Origin: Aliiroseovarius sp. S1123
GTDB taxonomy: Bacteria > Pseudomonadota > Alphaproteobacteria > Rhodobacterales > Rhodobacteraceae
Direction of reading: 5' to 3'
Length of the DNA stretch: 64,000 nucleotides
NCBI RefSeq assembly: GCF_023015885.1
Contig: NZ_JALKBE010000008.1
Location: 1-64,000 of the forward strand
Both the position numbers and the translations under genes were made by a program. The notes beneath the pieces are model-generated. The model was not told where the DNA came from, made no database searches, and saw only the letters and a program-made list of their open reading frames with translations. Every line of letters begins with the position of its first letter. The stretch's first letter is position 1. Of the stretch, positions 8,700-17,444 are shown in pieces.

Positions 8700-10193
8700 T
8701 TAACCGCCAAGTACGCGCGTCAAGCCATCTTCACTGAGCCTCTCGGCCTCAAATGTCATCAATGCTCTTAGCCGCAGCTCCTCGCTTGGATCATAGCCCG
8801 CACGCGACACGCCTAGCGCAATCAACAAAGCACTTTCACTGAGTTTACCAGCGTCGAACAGATCAAACGCTTTTGCCGCGGCAGATAGGGCAGGGGCCTG
8901 GTCAGTCCTACTGAGCTTAGCAGTAACGAGATCGGGTTCAGCAAGTAATGACTCCTGCTCCTGCATGGCCGCAGTGTTTCGACGCTCAAGCTGCTCGTTC
9001 CGCAAATCACGCCCCGAGTGCAGGCCTGGGTTCATAAAGGGCGATAGCTTGCTGTAAAACCGGTCAAGCACGCCTGTGCTATTGCCCATTTGACGGCTGA
9101 GCACATGCGTACTGACGCCGCGCTGTAGGTCCAGTGTCGCGTAAAAGTGCCGCCAGCTGTAGAGCGTACGTTTCTTGCCATCTGCCCCGTAGACCAGCCC
9201 GAGCTTTTCCAAGAGTTTTTCAAAATTGCGGGATAAATTGGCACGTGCAACGCGCTGTCCAAGTGGTGTGACAAACACATAGTCATCCAGCTTGGCTTCC
9301 AGCACATCGTTCAAACTCATGTCTTTGAGTTTGGGGTTCATTTCAACTTGGCGTTCAAATGGACGTATTGCGCGATCTCGAGCGACCAATGGGCGCTGAC
9401 CTGTCTTGCCGTCTACATAAAGACCTAGATAGGTCTGATCATCTTCGCGCAGCCACAGCAGGTTCTTCCATTTGAGGTCTAGGGCTTCAGTGCCATGCCG
9501 CATGCCTGTGTTGGCGAGGATCAGCACATAGTTGCGCAGTACTTCGCGTGTACCAGACGTGATGGGTTTGTCTGTGAGTTTGTGGAACTCCCGCAGCTCT
9601 TCATAGATCATGCGGTATTCTTCACGGGTAAAGCTACCCCGGCTTTTGGTCTTTATGCCGTCATTGATAGGCTTTGGACGTATAGCATGTGTGATCCAGC
9701 CACGCTGCTCTGCTTCATCCAAAACTCGGTTCAAAGCTGTGTTGTGCGTATTGATGGTGCTGTGATGCGCTTTGCGTCCCAGCTTCTCTGTACGCCACTT
9801 GCCAAAATCCACCAGTGCCTTGGCATCAATGCTAGAGACATCATGGCCGCCAAAATAGGGCACAAGGTATTTGTCGATGGCGGTGATATAGTCTTTGAAC
9901 ACAATGTGCCCGCCGCCCGCATCTAACTCTTCCTGCATACGATCCCGTGCAAACTCAGCCACACGCTTAAACTTGCGAGTGCTCTGAGGGAGGTTGTTCT
10001 TGGCGCGATCTTCAGCTGTGTAGAAGAACTTCATCGCAATATCAGTCGCGCGATTGACGTCCTCAGTTTTTGTAGAGAAACGGTGCCACGAACCGTCAGC
10101 CAGTTTGACGCGCGCCTGCCATTTGGCACTCCGTTCACGCTTGTCCAAGCGCACGTATTCGCTGATGTGGATGGTTTGGGCATCCTGTGACAT
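8700..10193 (-). CDS. Tyrosine-type site-specific integrase of the tRNA-Cys island
   Basis: A protein of about 497 residues, phage-integrase family. An N-terminal arm and core-binding region (about residues 60-200) is followed by a catalytic domain with the first Arg in NTGMRHGTEAL, the Arg-His of YSWRHFYATL and the nucleophile Tyr in DRFYSKLSP. The His before the tyrosine is replaced: RQMGNSTG stands where most integrases have LGHS. A 100-residue C-terminal extension rich in Ala, Leu and Glu follows the catalytic domain. The ATG at 10193 is preferred to a GTG two codons upstream. It points away from the tRNA-Cys 3' end, as expected for an element integrated there. Confidence 0.88.
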   Translation of the reverse strand: MSQDAQTIHISEYVRLDKRERSAKWQARVKLADGSWHRFSTKTEDVNRATDIAMKFFYTAEDRAKNNLPQSTRKFKRVAEFARDRMQEELDAGGGHIVFKDYITAIDKYLVPYFGGHDVSSIDAKALVDFGKWRTEKLGRKAHHSTINTHNTALNRVLDEAEQRGWITHAIRPKPINDGIKTKSRGSFTREEYRMIYEELREFHKLTDKPITSGTREVLRNYVLILANTGMRHGTEALDLKWKNLLWLREDDQTYLGLYVDGKTGQRPLVARDRAIRPFERQVEMNPKLKDMSLNDVLEAKLDDYVFVTPLGQRVARANLSRNFEKLLEKLGLVYGADGKKRTLYSWRHFYATLDLQRGVSTHVLSRQMGNSTGVLDRFYSKLSPFMNPGLHSGRDLRNEQLERRNTAAMQEQESLLAEPDLVTAKLSRTDQAPALSAAAKAFDLFDAGKLSESALLIALGVSRAGYDPSEELRLRALMTFEAERLSEDGLTRVLGG

Positions 10194-10267
10194 GAGCACA
10201 GCATACAGCTCGCGCAGCCTTAGGAAAACTCTGCAGATTTAGTATTAGAAAAATCTTGAGCTTTTGT

Positions 10268-10397
10268 GTGTGGCACACAGCAATTGCGCTCATAACGAGC
10301 TCAAAATGCCGCCGACTCAGCTGAGGCTCAAAACGCTCTGTTCAACACCGCAAACACACTCAGTTTGAGGTGTGTATAGTGTGTATCAAGTGTGTAT
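10268..10397. repeat. Short repeats upstream of the integrase
   Basis: This 250-base gap between integrase and tRNA-Cys has no gene but carries repeats. TGTGTAT occurs at 10371-10377, 10380-10386 and 10391-10397. The imperfect inverted pair ACACACTCA / TGAGGTGTGT spans 10354-10376. Two related direct copies read GAGCTCAAAA and GAGGCTCAAAA, at about 10299 and 10323. Repeats beside an attachment site are often arm-binding sites for the integrase; that role is inferred. Confidence 0.45.
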
Positions 10398-10440
10398 CGC
10401 TATTTTGGAGTGGAAAAATCAGCTAAGTCATTGATTTTAT

Positions 10441-10514
10441 TGGAGGCGAGTAGGAGAATCGAACTCCTGTACACGGATTTGCAATCCGCTGCGTCACCAC
10501 TCCGCCAACTCGCC
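10441..10514 (-). tRNA. tRNA-Cys (GCA)
   Basis: Read on the minus strand, a 74-base cloverleaf starts GGCGAGTTGG and ends CTCGCCTCCA, with CCA encoded. The acceptor arms GGCGAG and CTCGCC pair, the T loop is TTCGATT and the anticodon loop is ATTGCAAAT, giving anticodon GCA. The 3' half is intact, as expected if an integrated element restores it. The integrase at 8700-10193 lies immediately past its 3' end. Confidence 0.96.
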
Positions 10515-10714
10515 ATCCGTGGTGTTGGGGTTCTCTAGCGCGGGTCTTGGGGGGATGTCCAGCCCGGTTTCGTGCTTGGATGTGTGATTTTCCGGCACAA
10601 GTTTCAGAAAACGCCAGATCCGGTGCTCAATAAGGTCGCACCACCTTGCAGGATTGCAGCCATCGGCCTAACTGTGGCAGAAGATAACAAAGATCCCAGA
10701 ACCATAGGCCCGCC

Positions 10715-11368
10715 ATGACTGATTTCGCCGCACGCCGTACCATGATGGTCGACACGCAGGTGCGTCCCTCGGATGTTACCAAATTCCCGATCATTGATGC
10801 GATGTTGACTGTCGCGCGCGAGGAATATGTTCCGGATGGCAAACGCGAGGCTGCTTATGTCGGTGAAAATATCGATTTGGATGATGGTCGCGTGATGCTT
10901 GAACCGCGCACTCTGGCCAAGATGCTGGATGCGTTGAACGTGCAGCCGAACGAGCTGGTATTGGATTTGGGCTGTGGCCTGGGCTACAGCGCCGCCATTT
11001 TGGCGCGTCTGGCGGATTTCGTCATTGCGGTGGAAGAAACAGAAGACCGCGCCAACGAAGCACAGGGCATTCTGTCGGCTCAGGGTGTGGACAACGTGGC
11101 TGTGGTCGCAGGTCCGCTTGTCGAGGGCAACGAAAAGAACGGTCCTTATGATGTGATCATGGTTGAGGGTGCAGTGGAAACCGTACCCGCAACCTTGTTG
11201 GATCAGCTCAAGGATGGCGGGCGCATTGCCTGCATCTTTGCCGAGGGGATGTTGGGAACTGTAAAAATCGGGTATAAGATTGATGGGGACATGGTCTGGC
11301 GGCCGAATTTCAACGCCGGCGCCCCCGTTGTGGCTGGATTTGAAGCGCCACAAGAGTTCGCGCTTTAA
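10715..11368 (+). CDS. pcm: Protein-L-isoaspartate O-methyltransferase family protein
   Basis: A 217-residue SAM-dependent methyltransferase of the PCMT family, which repairs isoaspartyl residues in aged proteins. The SAM-binding motif I is DLGCGLG at residues 84-90, and the N-terminal RRTMMVDTQVRPSDVTK is the form common in Rhodobacterales. It lies about 45 bases before the TolC-type gene on the same strand, so the two are probably cotranscribed, a linkage I associate with this family of bacteria. Activity on isoaspartate is inferred from family. Confidence 0.85.
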   Translation: MTDFAARRTMMVDTQVRPSDVTKFPIIDAMLTVAREEYVPDGKREAAYVGENIDLDDGRVMLEPRTLAKMLDALNVQPNELVLDLGCGLGYSAAILARLADFVIAVEETEDRANEAQGILSAQGVDNVAVVAGPLVEGNEKNGPYDVIMVEGAVETVPATLLDQLKDGGRIACIFAEGMLGTVKIGYKIDGDMVWRPNFNAGAPVVAGFEAPQEFAL

Positions 11369-11413
11369 GATCGACGACACGCCCGCACTGAATTTGAGAG
11401 GCAGGAGAGCAAT

Positions 11414-12814
11414 ATGCGTATTGGGTTTAAATCGAAGCTGACCGGGCTGGCCGTAGCCTGCGCGCTTGTCGCCACGCCGGCGGCCCATGCTGAAAGCCTC
11501 TCGGACGCGATGGCGTCGGCCTATAAGAACAGCGGTCTACTGGATCAGAATCAAGCTCTGCTGCGCGCCGCGGACGAAGACGTCGCGATTGCGCAGGCCA
11601 GACTTCGCCCCGTTCTAAGCTACGCGATTCAGCACACTTGGATCGACCCGACCACGCTTGTACCAAATGACGACTATTGGCGCACGTCGGCAACGCTTAC
11701 GGCCTCGGTCCTGTTGTTCAACTTTGGCCGTGGTAAAATGGCGGTTGAAGCCCAGAAAGAAGCCGTGCTTGCGACGCGTGACAGCCTTGTCGGTGTCGAG
11801 CAGAGCGTGCTTCTACGCGCGGTCAACGCGTTCCTGAATGTCCGCTCGGCAAGCGAGAACGTTCAGCTTCAGGCCAACTCGGTCCGTGTTCTGACGCAGG
11901 AGCTGCGGGCTGCGAATGACCGCTTCGAAGTGGGCGAGGTCACGCAGACTGACGTCGCGCTGGCGCAGGCGCGTCTTGCTGCCGCGCGATCAGGCGAGGC
12001 TTCGGCGCAAGGCAACCTTGCGATTGCGCGTGAAGAGTATCGTGCCGCAACCGGGCATTACCCAGGCACTTTGTCGGCACCGCCGCGCTTCCCTATGACC
12101 GCAAAAACGCTGGATGCCGCGAAGGCCATTGCGCGCGAACGTCATCCTGATCTGCTTGCCGCACAACACAATGTGCGCGTAACCGAACTGGCTGCAGAGA
12201 TTTCGAAAGCGTCGATGAAACCGTCCTTGGTGGGCTCGGCCAGCGCGACTTGGATGGACCGGACCTCGGCTTCGTCCAGCGCGGACAGCACAAACACCAC
12301 CGTCGGCATCGCGCTGCAGGGCGATATTTATTCCGGCGGTTTGAAATCCGCTGAGTATCGCAAATCGATTGCTCAGATCGACGCCGCAAAGGCAGGCCTG
12401 CGTCAGGCGCGCATCGCCGTTGATCAGGGGGTTGCAAACGCATGGGCGCAACTGGCCATCGCATCGGCTTCGCTTGAAGCGACAGATCGTCAGATCCGCG
12501 CCAGCCGCGTTGCTCTGCGCGGTGCACGGGAAGAGGCATCTCTGGGCTCGAGAACCACGTTGGATGTTCTGAATGCCGAGCAAGAGCTGCTCGATGCAGA
12601 AGCCGCCCGCATCACCGCACAATCGAATCAGTACCTTGCTGTCTATTCTCTGTTGTCCTCGATGGGTCTTCTGACGGCCGAGTACCTGAATCTCGGCGTC
12701 GTCGCTTTCGACCCCGAAGCCTACTACAACACCGTCAAATCCGCGCCGATCTACCGCGTCAGCCCTCAGGGCCAGCGTCTGGACCTCGTGCTCGAGGCGC
12801 TGGGTAAGAAGTAA
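11414..12814 (+). CDS. tolC: TolC-type outer-membrane channel protein
   Basis: A 466-residue outer-membrane efflux protein. A Sec signal peptide ends after AHA at about residue 26. Two tandem repeats of long, Ala- and Gln-rich alpha-helices follow, including FEVGEVTQTDVALAQARLA and, in the second repeat, LGSRTTLDVLNAEQELLDAE, both diagnostic of TolC. A GAGAGGCAGGAGAG ribosome-binding region precedes the ATG. It would form the exit duct for type I secretion or tripartite pumps. It lies just right of the island that carries an RND pump without its own channel. Confidence 0.92.
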   Translation: MRIGFKSKLTGLAVACALVATPAAHAESLSDAMASAYKNSGLLDQNQALLRAADEDVAIAQARLRPVLSYAIQHTWIDPTTLVPNDDYWRTSATLTASVLLFNFGRGKMAVEAQKEAVLATRDSLVGVEQSVLLRAVNAFLNVRSASENVQLQANSVRVLTQELRAANDRFEVGEVTQTDVALAQARLAAARSGEASAQGNLAIAREEYRAATGHYPGTLSAPPRFPMTAKTLDAAKAIARERHPDLLAAQHNVRVTELAAEISKASMKPSLVGSASATWMDRTSASSSADSTNTTVGIALQGDIYSGGLKSAEYRKSIAQIDAAKAGLRQARIAVDQGVANAWAQLAIASASLEATDRQIRASRVALRGAREEASLGSRTTLDVLNAEQELLDAEAARITAQSNQYLAVYSLLSSMGLLTAEYLNLGVVAFDPEAYYNTVKSAPIYRVSPQGQRLDLVLEALGKK

Positions 12815-12918
12815 AGCACTTTCCGAGACTTGCGCAGCGTGTGTGATTTGCCTCGCTGTCGCAGGTTTCTACTTGTGGCTGTTGTCTGGTTGGACTGAAC
12901 TGGCTAGTCTGACATGAA

Positions 12919-12943
12919 ACACACCGGGATTCCCGCGGTGTGT
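12919..12943. repeat. Hairpin upstream of the DUF2497 gene
   Basis: ACACACCG (12919-12926) pairs with CGGTGTGT (12936-12943) around a nine-base loop, 23 bases before the next start codon and about 100 bases after tolC. There is no T-tract. It could be the tolC terminator or a structure in the leader of the next gene. Confidence 0.4.
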
Positions 12944-12966
12944 CGCAGTCAAATAGGAAGTGCCAT

Positions 12967-14001
12967 ATGTCGGATCCGGTCTCGAACGCAGAAATTGAAG
13001 ATGTTCTGTCCTCGATCCGTCGTCTGATTGCTGCCGGTGATCCCGACCAAAAGGACGAGGTTCAATCGCCCGCGCCTGAAGATGACAAGTTGATCCTGAC
13101 GCCTGCCTTCCGCGTGTTCGGAGGCGACCCTGAGAACGCCGTCAATGACGACACGCCGATCGTCTCGAAGCATGCCCCAACAGGGCGCGATATACCTGTT
13201 GAGTTGCTGGAGCAGGGTGATCCATCTGCCGCTGAAGTGGTTGAGCTGTCCGACGATGCCGACGCGACCCCTCCGTTTGTTCTGTCCTTTGACACCAACA
13301 TGGCCGAGCCCGGGCTGCAAAGCACGTCGGATATGCCGATGCCCCCTGCGGACACACAGGTTGATTTCGAGGATAACTGGGACAGCGACGCATTGGGTGA
13401 AACCGCACAGGTGGCTTTTCTCCATCAGCGCGTGACGAGCGTGGCGGCGCATTCGCCCTCTGACGAGGTTGAACCGGAAACAGCTGTTGAAGACGCTGCC
13501 AAGCCCGAGATTATGGTCGAGGAAGAGGTTTCCACACTTGAAGCCGAAGCATCCGCGATCGACGCCGTGGCGCCCGCAGTTGAAGATGCACCTGAGGTCG
13601 AAGGCGTGGTTGGGCTGGCCTCTGGCGACGACGCCATCGACGACGAAGATCCCAAGTTTGTCGAGGTCGAGCCGCTTCAGGCCGACGGTGACGTCCCGCC
13701 AGAAGACGAGGCCGAAGACCAGCCTATTCTCGCCGAGGCCGACGATAATGATCTGACGGATGAACCGGCTGATGACAGCCTAGGAACCGAGGTCATGGCC
13801 GCAAGCGTAGATGACGCGCCCATGGCCGAGATCGTCGATGACGACAGCGATTTCATCGACGAAGACCACCTACAAGAGATCGTCTCGCGGATTGTGCGAG
13901 AAGAGCTGAAAGGCGAAATGGGCGTGAAGATCACCCAGGCCGTCCGCCGGATGGTGCGTCGCGAAGTGACCCGCGCTTTGTCTTTGGAAAAGTTCGACTA
14001 A
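12967..14001 (+). CDS. DUF2497 (PopZ-type) protein
   Basis: A 344-residue protein of the DUF2497 family, whose best-known member is the polar organiser PopZ of Caulobacter. The N-terminal helix SNAEIEDVLSSIRRLIA is the conserved recognition segment. Residues from about 25 to 290 are a low-complexity, very acidic linker rich in Asp, Glu, Ala and Val. The C-terminal 55 residues return to ordered helices (HLQEIVSRIVREELKGEMG and RRMVRREVTRALSLEKF), where PopZ oligomerises. I chose the ATG at 12967 because AGGAAG precedes it. A polar scaffold role is inferred from the family. Confidence 0.8.
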   Translation: MSDPVSNAEIEDVLSSIRRLIAAGDPDQKDEVQSPAPEDDKLILTPAFRVFGGDPENAVNDDTPIVSKHAPTGRDIPVELLEQGDPSAAEVVELSDDADATPPFVLSFDTNMAEPGLQSTSDMPMPPADTQVDFEDNWDSDALGETAQVAFLHQRVTSVAAHSPSDEVEPETAVEDAAKPEIMVEEEVSTLEAEASAIDAVAPAVEDAPEVEGVVGLASGDDAIDDEDPKFVEVEPLQADGDVPPEDEAEDQPILAEADDNDLTDEPADDSLGTEVMAASVDDAPMAEIVDDDSDFIDEDHLQEIVSRIVREELKGEMGVKITQAVRRMVRREVTRALSLEKFD

Positions 14002-14032
14002 AGCTTTCCACCTTTGACCCGAGATCTAGAGC

Positions 14033-14071
14033 GACACGAATGCGCCGAGCGCGTGTCAGGGTATTCGTGTC
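14033..14071. terminator. Inverted repeat between convergent genes
   Basis: GACACGAAT (14033-14041) and ATTCGTGTC (14063-14071) form perfect nine-base arms between the 3' ends of the DUF2497 gene and cobQ. The sequence after it on the plus strand is not a T-tract, so termination is suggested mainly by position. Confidence 0.4.
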
Positions 14072-14099
14072 TTACGAAAAAGGCAGAGTGTTCTGAGGC

Positions 14100-15545
14100 T
14101 TAGTGGGCTAACGCCAGTAGGGCATCAATATCCAGATGGGTTTCCAGATGATCGGCCAACGCGTCTAGACTGGTCTCGATCTGCGCGTCGAAACTAACGT
14201 CTGAGGTTTGCGCGCCCAGCCCGTTCAGGAAATGACGCCGGAAGCCGTCTGCTGCGAAAAGCCCGTGCAGATAACAGCCCTGAATGCGCCCGTCGCTGCT
14301 GCTAGCGCCTTCCGGGCGGTCGCCGACTGACAGCCAGGCCTTGTCACAATCCGGGCCTTCCGTGCGGCCCAGATGGATCTCGTACCCTTCAACCACTTTG
14401 CCCGAGGGCAAGTGGGTGGCTTGGGTCAGCGCCAGCGTTTTGCGGGGTTCCAGATGCGTGACAACGTCCAGATGCCCCAGCCCGGCCACGCGCCCCGCCG
14501 GGCCTTCGATGCCGTCGGCGTCGATGATCTCGGTTCCCAGCATCTGATAGCCACCACAGATGCCCAGAACGTGCCCGCCGCGCCGGATATGGGCGGTCAG
14601 GTCGATGTCCCAGCCCTGCGCGCGGAAGTCCGCTAGATCGGCGATGGTGGACTTCGAACCCGGGATCAGCACCAGATCAGCATCGCCGGGCAGGGGGCGG
14701 CCGGGCTCGATGATCTCGACCGTGACATCTGGTTCATTCACCAGCGGGTCCAGATCGTCGAAATTGGCAATTCGGTTCAGACGCGGCACGGCAATCTTGA
14801 AGGCGCCGCCTTTGCGGGTGGTGATGTCCATCACGTCCTCGGCGGGCAGGCGCCACGCATCCGAGAACCAGGGCAAGGTGCCCAGATCGTGCCAGCCGGT
14901 CAGGCGGGCAATCTCGGCGGCACCATCGGCGAACAGGGTGGGGTCTCCACGAAACTTGTTGACCAGAAAGGCTTTGATCCGCGCGCGGTCCTCGTCGGGC
15001 AACACGGCATGGGTGCCCACCAGCTGGGCAATCACGCCACCCCGATCAATGTCACCAGCCAGCACGACGGGCAGGTCGGCAGCTTCGGCAAAGCCCATAT
15101 TGGCAATGTCGCCCTTGCGCAGATTGACCTCGGCAGGGCTGCCTGCGCCCTCGACCAAAACCAGATCGCGGCCCCTGCCCAGACGGTGAAAGCTCTCCAA
15201 TACGCGCGGCATCAGCTCGGCCTTGGCCTTGCCATAGTCGCGGGCTTTCATCGTGGCAAAGCGCTTGCCCTGCACAATGACCTGCGCCCCGGTGTCGGTC
15301 TCGGGCTTCAAGAGAACCGGGTTCATGTCCACAATCGGGTCCAGCCCACAGGCCCGCGCTTGCAGCGCCTGCGCGCGCCCGATCTCGCCCCCATCCACGG
15401 TGACGGCCGCGTTGTTTGACATGTTCTGCGGCTTGAATGGGGCCACATTCAGCCCGCGCTTCACAGCCGCCCGCGCAATCCCTGCCACCAGCAGGGATTT
15501 CCCAACATTCGAGCCCGCGCCCTGGATCATAATCGCCTTGGTCAT
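14100..15545 (-). CDS. cobQ: Cobyric acid synthase
   Basis: A 481-residue enzyme that amidates four carboxyl groups of adenosyl-cobyrinic acid diamide using ATP and glutamine, in cobalamin synthesis. The N-terminal dethiobiotin-synthetase-like domain begins [17 protein letters not shown] with its nucleotide-binding loop. The C-terminal class I glutamine amidotransferase has its nucleophile Cys330 in [11 protein letters not shown] and His391 in GYEIHLGRT. The length is normal for the family. No other cobalamin genes are nearby, so it stands alone here. The cofactor it serves is needed by the ethylmalonyl-CoA mutase at 60026. Confidence 0.96.
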   Translation of the reverse strand: MTKAIMIQGAGSNVGKSLLVAGIARAAVKRGLNVAPFKPQNMSNNAAVTVDGGEIGRAQALQARACGLDPIVDMNPVLLKPETDTGAQVIVQGKRFATMKARDYGKAKAELMPRVLESFHRLGRGRDLVLVEGAGSPAEVNLRKGDIANMGFAEAADLPVVLAGDIDRGGVIAQLVGTHAVLPDEDRARIKAFLVNKFRGDPTLFADGAAEIARLTGWHDLGTLPWFSDAWRLPAEDVMDITTRKGGAFKIAVPRLNRIANFDDLDPLVNEPDVTVEIIEPGRPLPGDADLVLIPGSKSTIADLADFRAQGWDIDLTAHIRRGGHVLGICGGYQMLGTEIIDADGIEGPAGRVAGLGHLDVVTHLEPRKTLALTQATHLPSGKVVEGYEIHLGRTEGPDCDKAWLSVGDRPEGASSSDGRIQGCYLHGLFAADGFRRHFLNGLGAQTSDVSFDAQIETSLDALADHLETHLDIDALLALAH

Positions 15546-15612
15546 GGCCCAGACTTAGGCGCTTTTCAAAGCACGCTCCAGCCCTGTTCCGACATTGGGA
15601 AGGGCTGAAACG

Positions 15613-15638
15613 AAAAACGCGCCCCAAACGGGACGCGC
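15613..15638 (-). terminator. Rho-independent terminator after the DUF6280 gene
   Basis: On the minus strand a GCGCGTCCC / GGGGCGCG stem with loop GTTT is followed by TTTTTCG, about 30 bases after the stop codon at 15667. It has one G-T wobble in the stem and a good T-tract. Confidence 0.75.
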
Positions 15639-15666
15639 TTTCCTTGGAGTATTCTGCGTATGTACC

Positions 15667-15984
15667 TTAGGCGGCTTCCGCGGTGGCGGCGTTGCGACGC
15701 TCGCTTTCCTCGCGGCTCAGCGCAACCGAGGTACGAATGCCTTTGGAGACGAAGTCCATCAGACCGCTGACGACACGCTCGTTCGGGTCGATGCCAGCAC
15801 AGCTCAACACCTCGCGCCCATCGCGCGAGCGGGCCCAGCGGGCGATCTGATCGGGGCCGTTGCCGTATTTCTTGTCATCAGCAATGGCGTCGTCCAACGC
15901 AGCCAGCACGACAGCAGCAAACAGCTTGCGCGCGCGGTTGCCTTGTTCGTTGTTGAAAGCGGTACCGTCTACGGAGTCCAGCAT
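15667..15984 (-). CDS. DUF6280 family protein (conserved in Rhodobacterales)
   Basis: A 105-residue cytoplasmic protein of unknown function. It has no signal peptide or membrane segment. The middle reads as helices, with the strongly conserved-looking stretch DGREVLSCAGIDPNERVV, and the tail is Glu/Arg/Ala-rich. I recognise it as a short protein found widely in Rhodobacterales and assigned to DUF6280, from memory. An AAAGGA ribosome binding site precedes the ATG at 15984, and a terminator follows. It is divergent from efp. Confidence 0.75.
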   Translation of the reverse strand: MLDSVDGTAFNNEQGNRARKLFAAVVLAALDDAIADDKKYGNGPDQIARWARSRDGREVLSCAGIDPNERVVSGLMDFVSKGIRTSVALSREESERRNAATAEAA

Positions 15985-16126
15985 GGTCGTCCTTTGTTAT
16001 TCTTGCTCTTGCGGTTTCTGGCGTAGCGGCCAATATGGCTTTTTCTGCGTGATTCGGTATCCCCTGGATCACATGGCAGCCATGCACTTGTTGCATAGCT
16101 GTTACAATTGGCCGTTTCACTCGTGC

Positions 16127-16155
16127 TTGCCAGGGACAAGCCTGCAAGATATAGG
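16127..16155 (+). promoter_or_regulatory. Predicted promoter of efp
   Basis: TTGCCA (16127-16132) and TATAGG (16150-16155) are separated by exactly 17 bases, close to the sigma-70 consensus, 43 bases before the efp start codon. This is the best-matching promoter I noticed in the window. Confidence 0.55.
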
Positions 16156-16197
16156 ATCGGGCCAAGAAATTTCAACCTTTTGTGAAGGTTTCAGGAT

Positions 16198-16761
16198 ATG
16201 CCCAAGATCAACGGAAACGAAATTCGCCCCGGCAACGTGCTTGAACACAATGGCGGCCTGTGGGCTGCTGTGAAGGTCGACCACGTCAAGCCCGGCAAAG
16301 GTGGCGCATTTGCTCAGGTCGAGATGAAGAACCTGCGCAATGGTTCCAAACTGAACGAACGCTTCCGCTCGGCGGACAAGGTCGAGCGTGTTCGTCTGGA
16401 ACAAAAGGACCAGCAATTCCTTTATGAAGATGACGGCATGCTGATCTTCATGGACACCGAGACCTATGAACAAAACCAGATCCCGGCCGACCTGCTGGGT
16501 GAACGCCGCCCCTTCCTGCAAGACGGCATGACCATCGTGGTCGAGTTCTACGACACCGAGGCCCTGAACGCGACCCTGCCGCAGAAAGTGACCTGTGTCA
16601 TCGAAGAGACCGAGCCAGTCGTGAAAGGTCAGACCGCCGCCAACAGCTTCAAGCCGGCCGTGCTGGACAATGGCGTACGCATTTCGGTGCCGCCCTTTGT
16701 GGCACAAGGCGAGGCCATCGTGGTCAACACCGAAACCATGGAATATTCGGAACGCGCCTAA
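16198..16761 (+). CDS. efp: Elongation factor P
   Basis: A 187-residue EF-P of normal length with three beta-barrel domains. It binds ribosomes stalled at consecutive prolines and helps peptide-bond formation. The tip loop of domain I reads KPGKGGAF with Lys34 at the position that is lysylated in Escherichia coli. Whether it is modified here cannot be told, and no EpmA or EpmB gene is in the window. The C-terminal domain ends with [19 protein letters not shown], typical of the family. A possible terminator at 16784 separates it from rluE. Confidence 0.97.
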   Translation: MPKINGNEIRPGNVLEHNGGLWAAVKVDHVKPGKGGAFAQVEMKNLRNGSKLNERFRSADKVERVRLEQKDQQFLYEDDGMLIFMDTETYEQNQIPADLLGERRPFLQDGMTIVVEFYDTEALNATLPQKVTCVIEETEPVVKGQTAANSFKPAVLDNGVRISVPPFVAQGEAIVVNTETMEYSERA

Positions 16762-16783
16762 GCGCTTGGCGATACCCCAAAAG

Positions 16784-16812
16784 AGGGCAGGGCGCAGGCT
16801 CTGCCCTTTGTG
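16784..16812 (+). terminator. Probable terminator after efp
   Basis: AGGGCAG (16784-16790) pairs with CTGCCCT (16801-16807) around a ten-base loop, followed by TTGTGTTT. The stem is sound but the T-tract is interrupted. The ribosome binding site of the next gene begins right after it. Confidence 0.55.
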
Positions 16813-16824
16813 TTTGAGGCCCAG

Positions 16825-17370
16825 ATGACCACGATCCTCTTCAATAAGCCCTTCAACGTTCTGTCGCAGTTCACCGACAAGGGGAACGACGGCAGCGACC
16901 GGCAAACCTTGTCGGACTATATCGATCTGCCGGGTGTTTATGCGGCGGGCCGCCTTGATCGCGACAGCGAAGGGCTTTTGGTGCTGACGGATGATGGGAA
17001 GCTTCAGGCGAAACTTGCAAACCCGAAGCATAAGCTTGCAAAAACATATTGGGTGCAGGTCGAGGGCACTCCGGACGAGACCGCCCTTCAAGCGCTGCGC
17101 GACGGCGTTGACCTAAAGGACGGGCGCACTCGCCCCGCAAACGCCCGCCGGATCGACGAACCTGCCGGGCTATGGATGCGCAATCCGCCCATCCGCGTAC
17201 GCAAATCCATCCCCGATTGCTGGATCGAGTTGAAGATCACCGAAGGTAAAAACCGTCAGGTTCGCCGCATGACCGCCGCTGTGGGCCACCCAACCCTGCG
17301 CCTGATCCGCTATGGCGTCGGCGCCTACACGCTGGACGGCATTGGCCATGGCAAATGGCGCTACGCCTAA
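16825..17370 (+). CDS. rluE: 23S rRNA pseudouridine synthase, RluE/RsuA family
   Basis: A 181-residue RsuA-family enzyme that isomerises one uridine in ribosomal RNA. The catalytic motif is GRLDRDSEG with the essential Asp45, and NRQVRRM near the C-terminus is the other family signature. It lacks the N-terminal S4 RNA-binding domain that RsuA and RluB carry, as RluE does, which favours RluE (23S U2457 in Escherichia coli numbering). The ATG at 16825 was chosen because the protein starts at the first beta strand, with GAGG upstream. Confidence 0.88.
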   Translation: MTTILFNKPFNVLSQFTDKGNDGSDRQTLSDYIDLPGVYAAGRLDRDSEGLLVLTDDGKLQAKLANPKHKLAKTYWVQVEGTPDETALQALRDGVDLKDGRTRPANARRIDEPAGLWMRNPPIRVRKSIPDCWIELKITEGKNRQVRRMTAAVGHPTLRLIRYGVGAYTLDGIGHGKWRYA

Positions 17371-17403
17371 TCCGTTTTTTCTTGTCTCAAGTATCCCGGG
17401 GGA

Positions 17404-17444
17404 GCATGACTTTCCGCAGGAAAATCATGCGGGGGCAGAGCCCC
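17404..17444. repeat. Two tandem hairpins after rluE and ygfZ
   Basis: GCATGA-C-TTTCC (17404-17415) pairs with GGAAA-A-TCATGC (17419-17430), with one mismatch and a three-base loop. GGGGC-AGA-GCCCC (17432-17444) follows at once and abuts the ygfZ stop codon. I have the impression that similar GC-rich pairs occur between genes in Rhodobacterales, but I cannot check copy number. It may serve as a two-way transcript end. Confidence 0.5.

Larger units (their letters stand above)
1..10440. mobile_element. Integrated island (one end), anchored at tRNA-Cys
   Basis: Three things support a mobile region here. A full-length tyrosine integrase (8700-10193) sits directly beyond the 3' end of tRNA-Cys, the usual arrangement when an element has inserted into a tRNA gene. 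The left edge holds an IS3-type element end and a second, very short tyrosine recombinase. The genes between them are accessory ones (efflux, small regulators) with more AT-rich third codon positions than the genes right of the tRNA. The repeat of the tRNA 3' end expected at the other boundary is not visible, so that end lies outside the window or has been lost. Extent is inferred. Confidence 0.55.

Noticed and set aside
10515-10714. A gene in the gap between tRNA-Cys and pcm
   Set aside because: No frame with a ribosome binding site is present. It most likely holds the divergent promoters of the tRNA and of pcm, but I found no convincing boxes.
17404-17444. The tandem hairpins as a riboswitch
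   Set aside because: They lie after the stop codons of two convergent genes rather than in a leader, and have no conserved riboswitch core.
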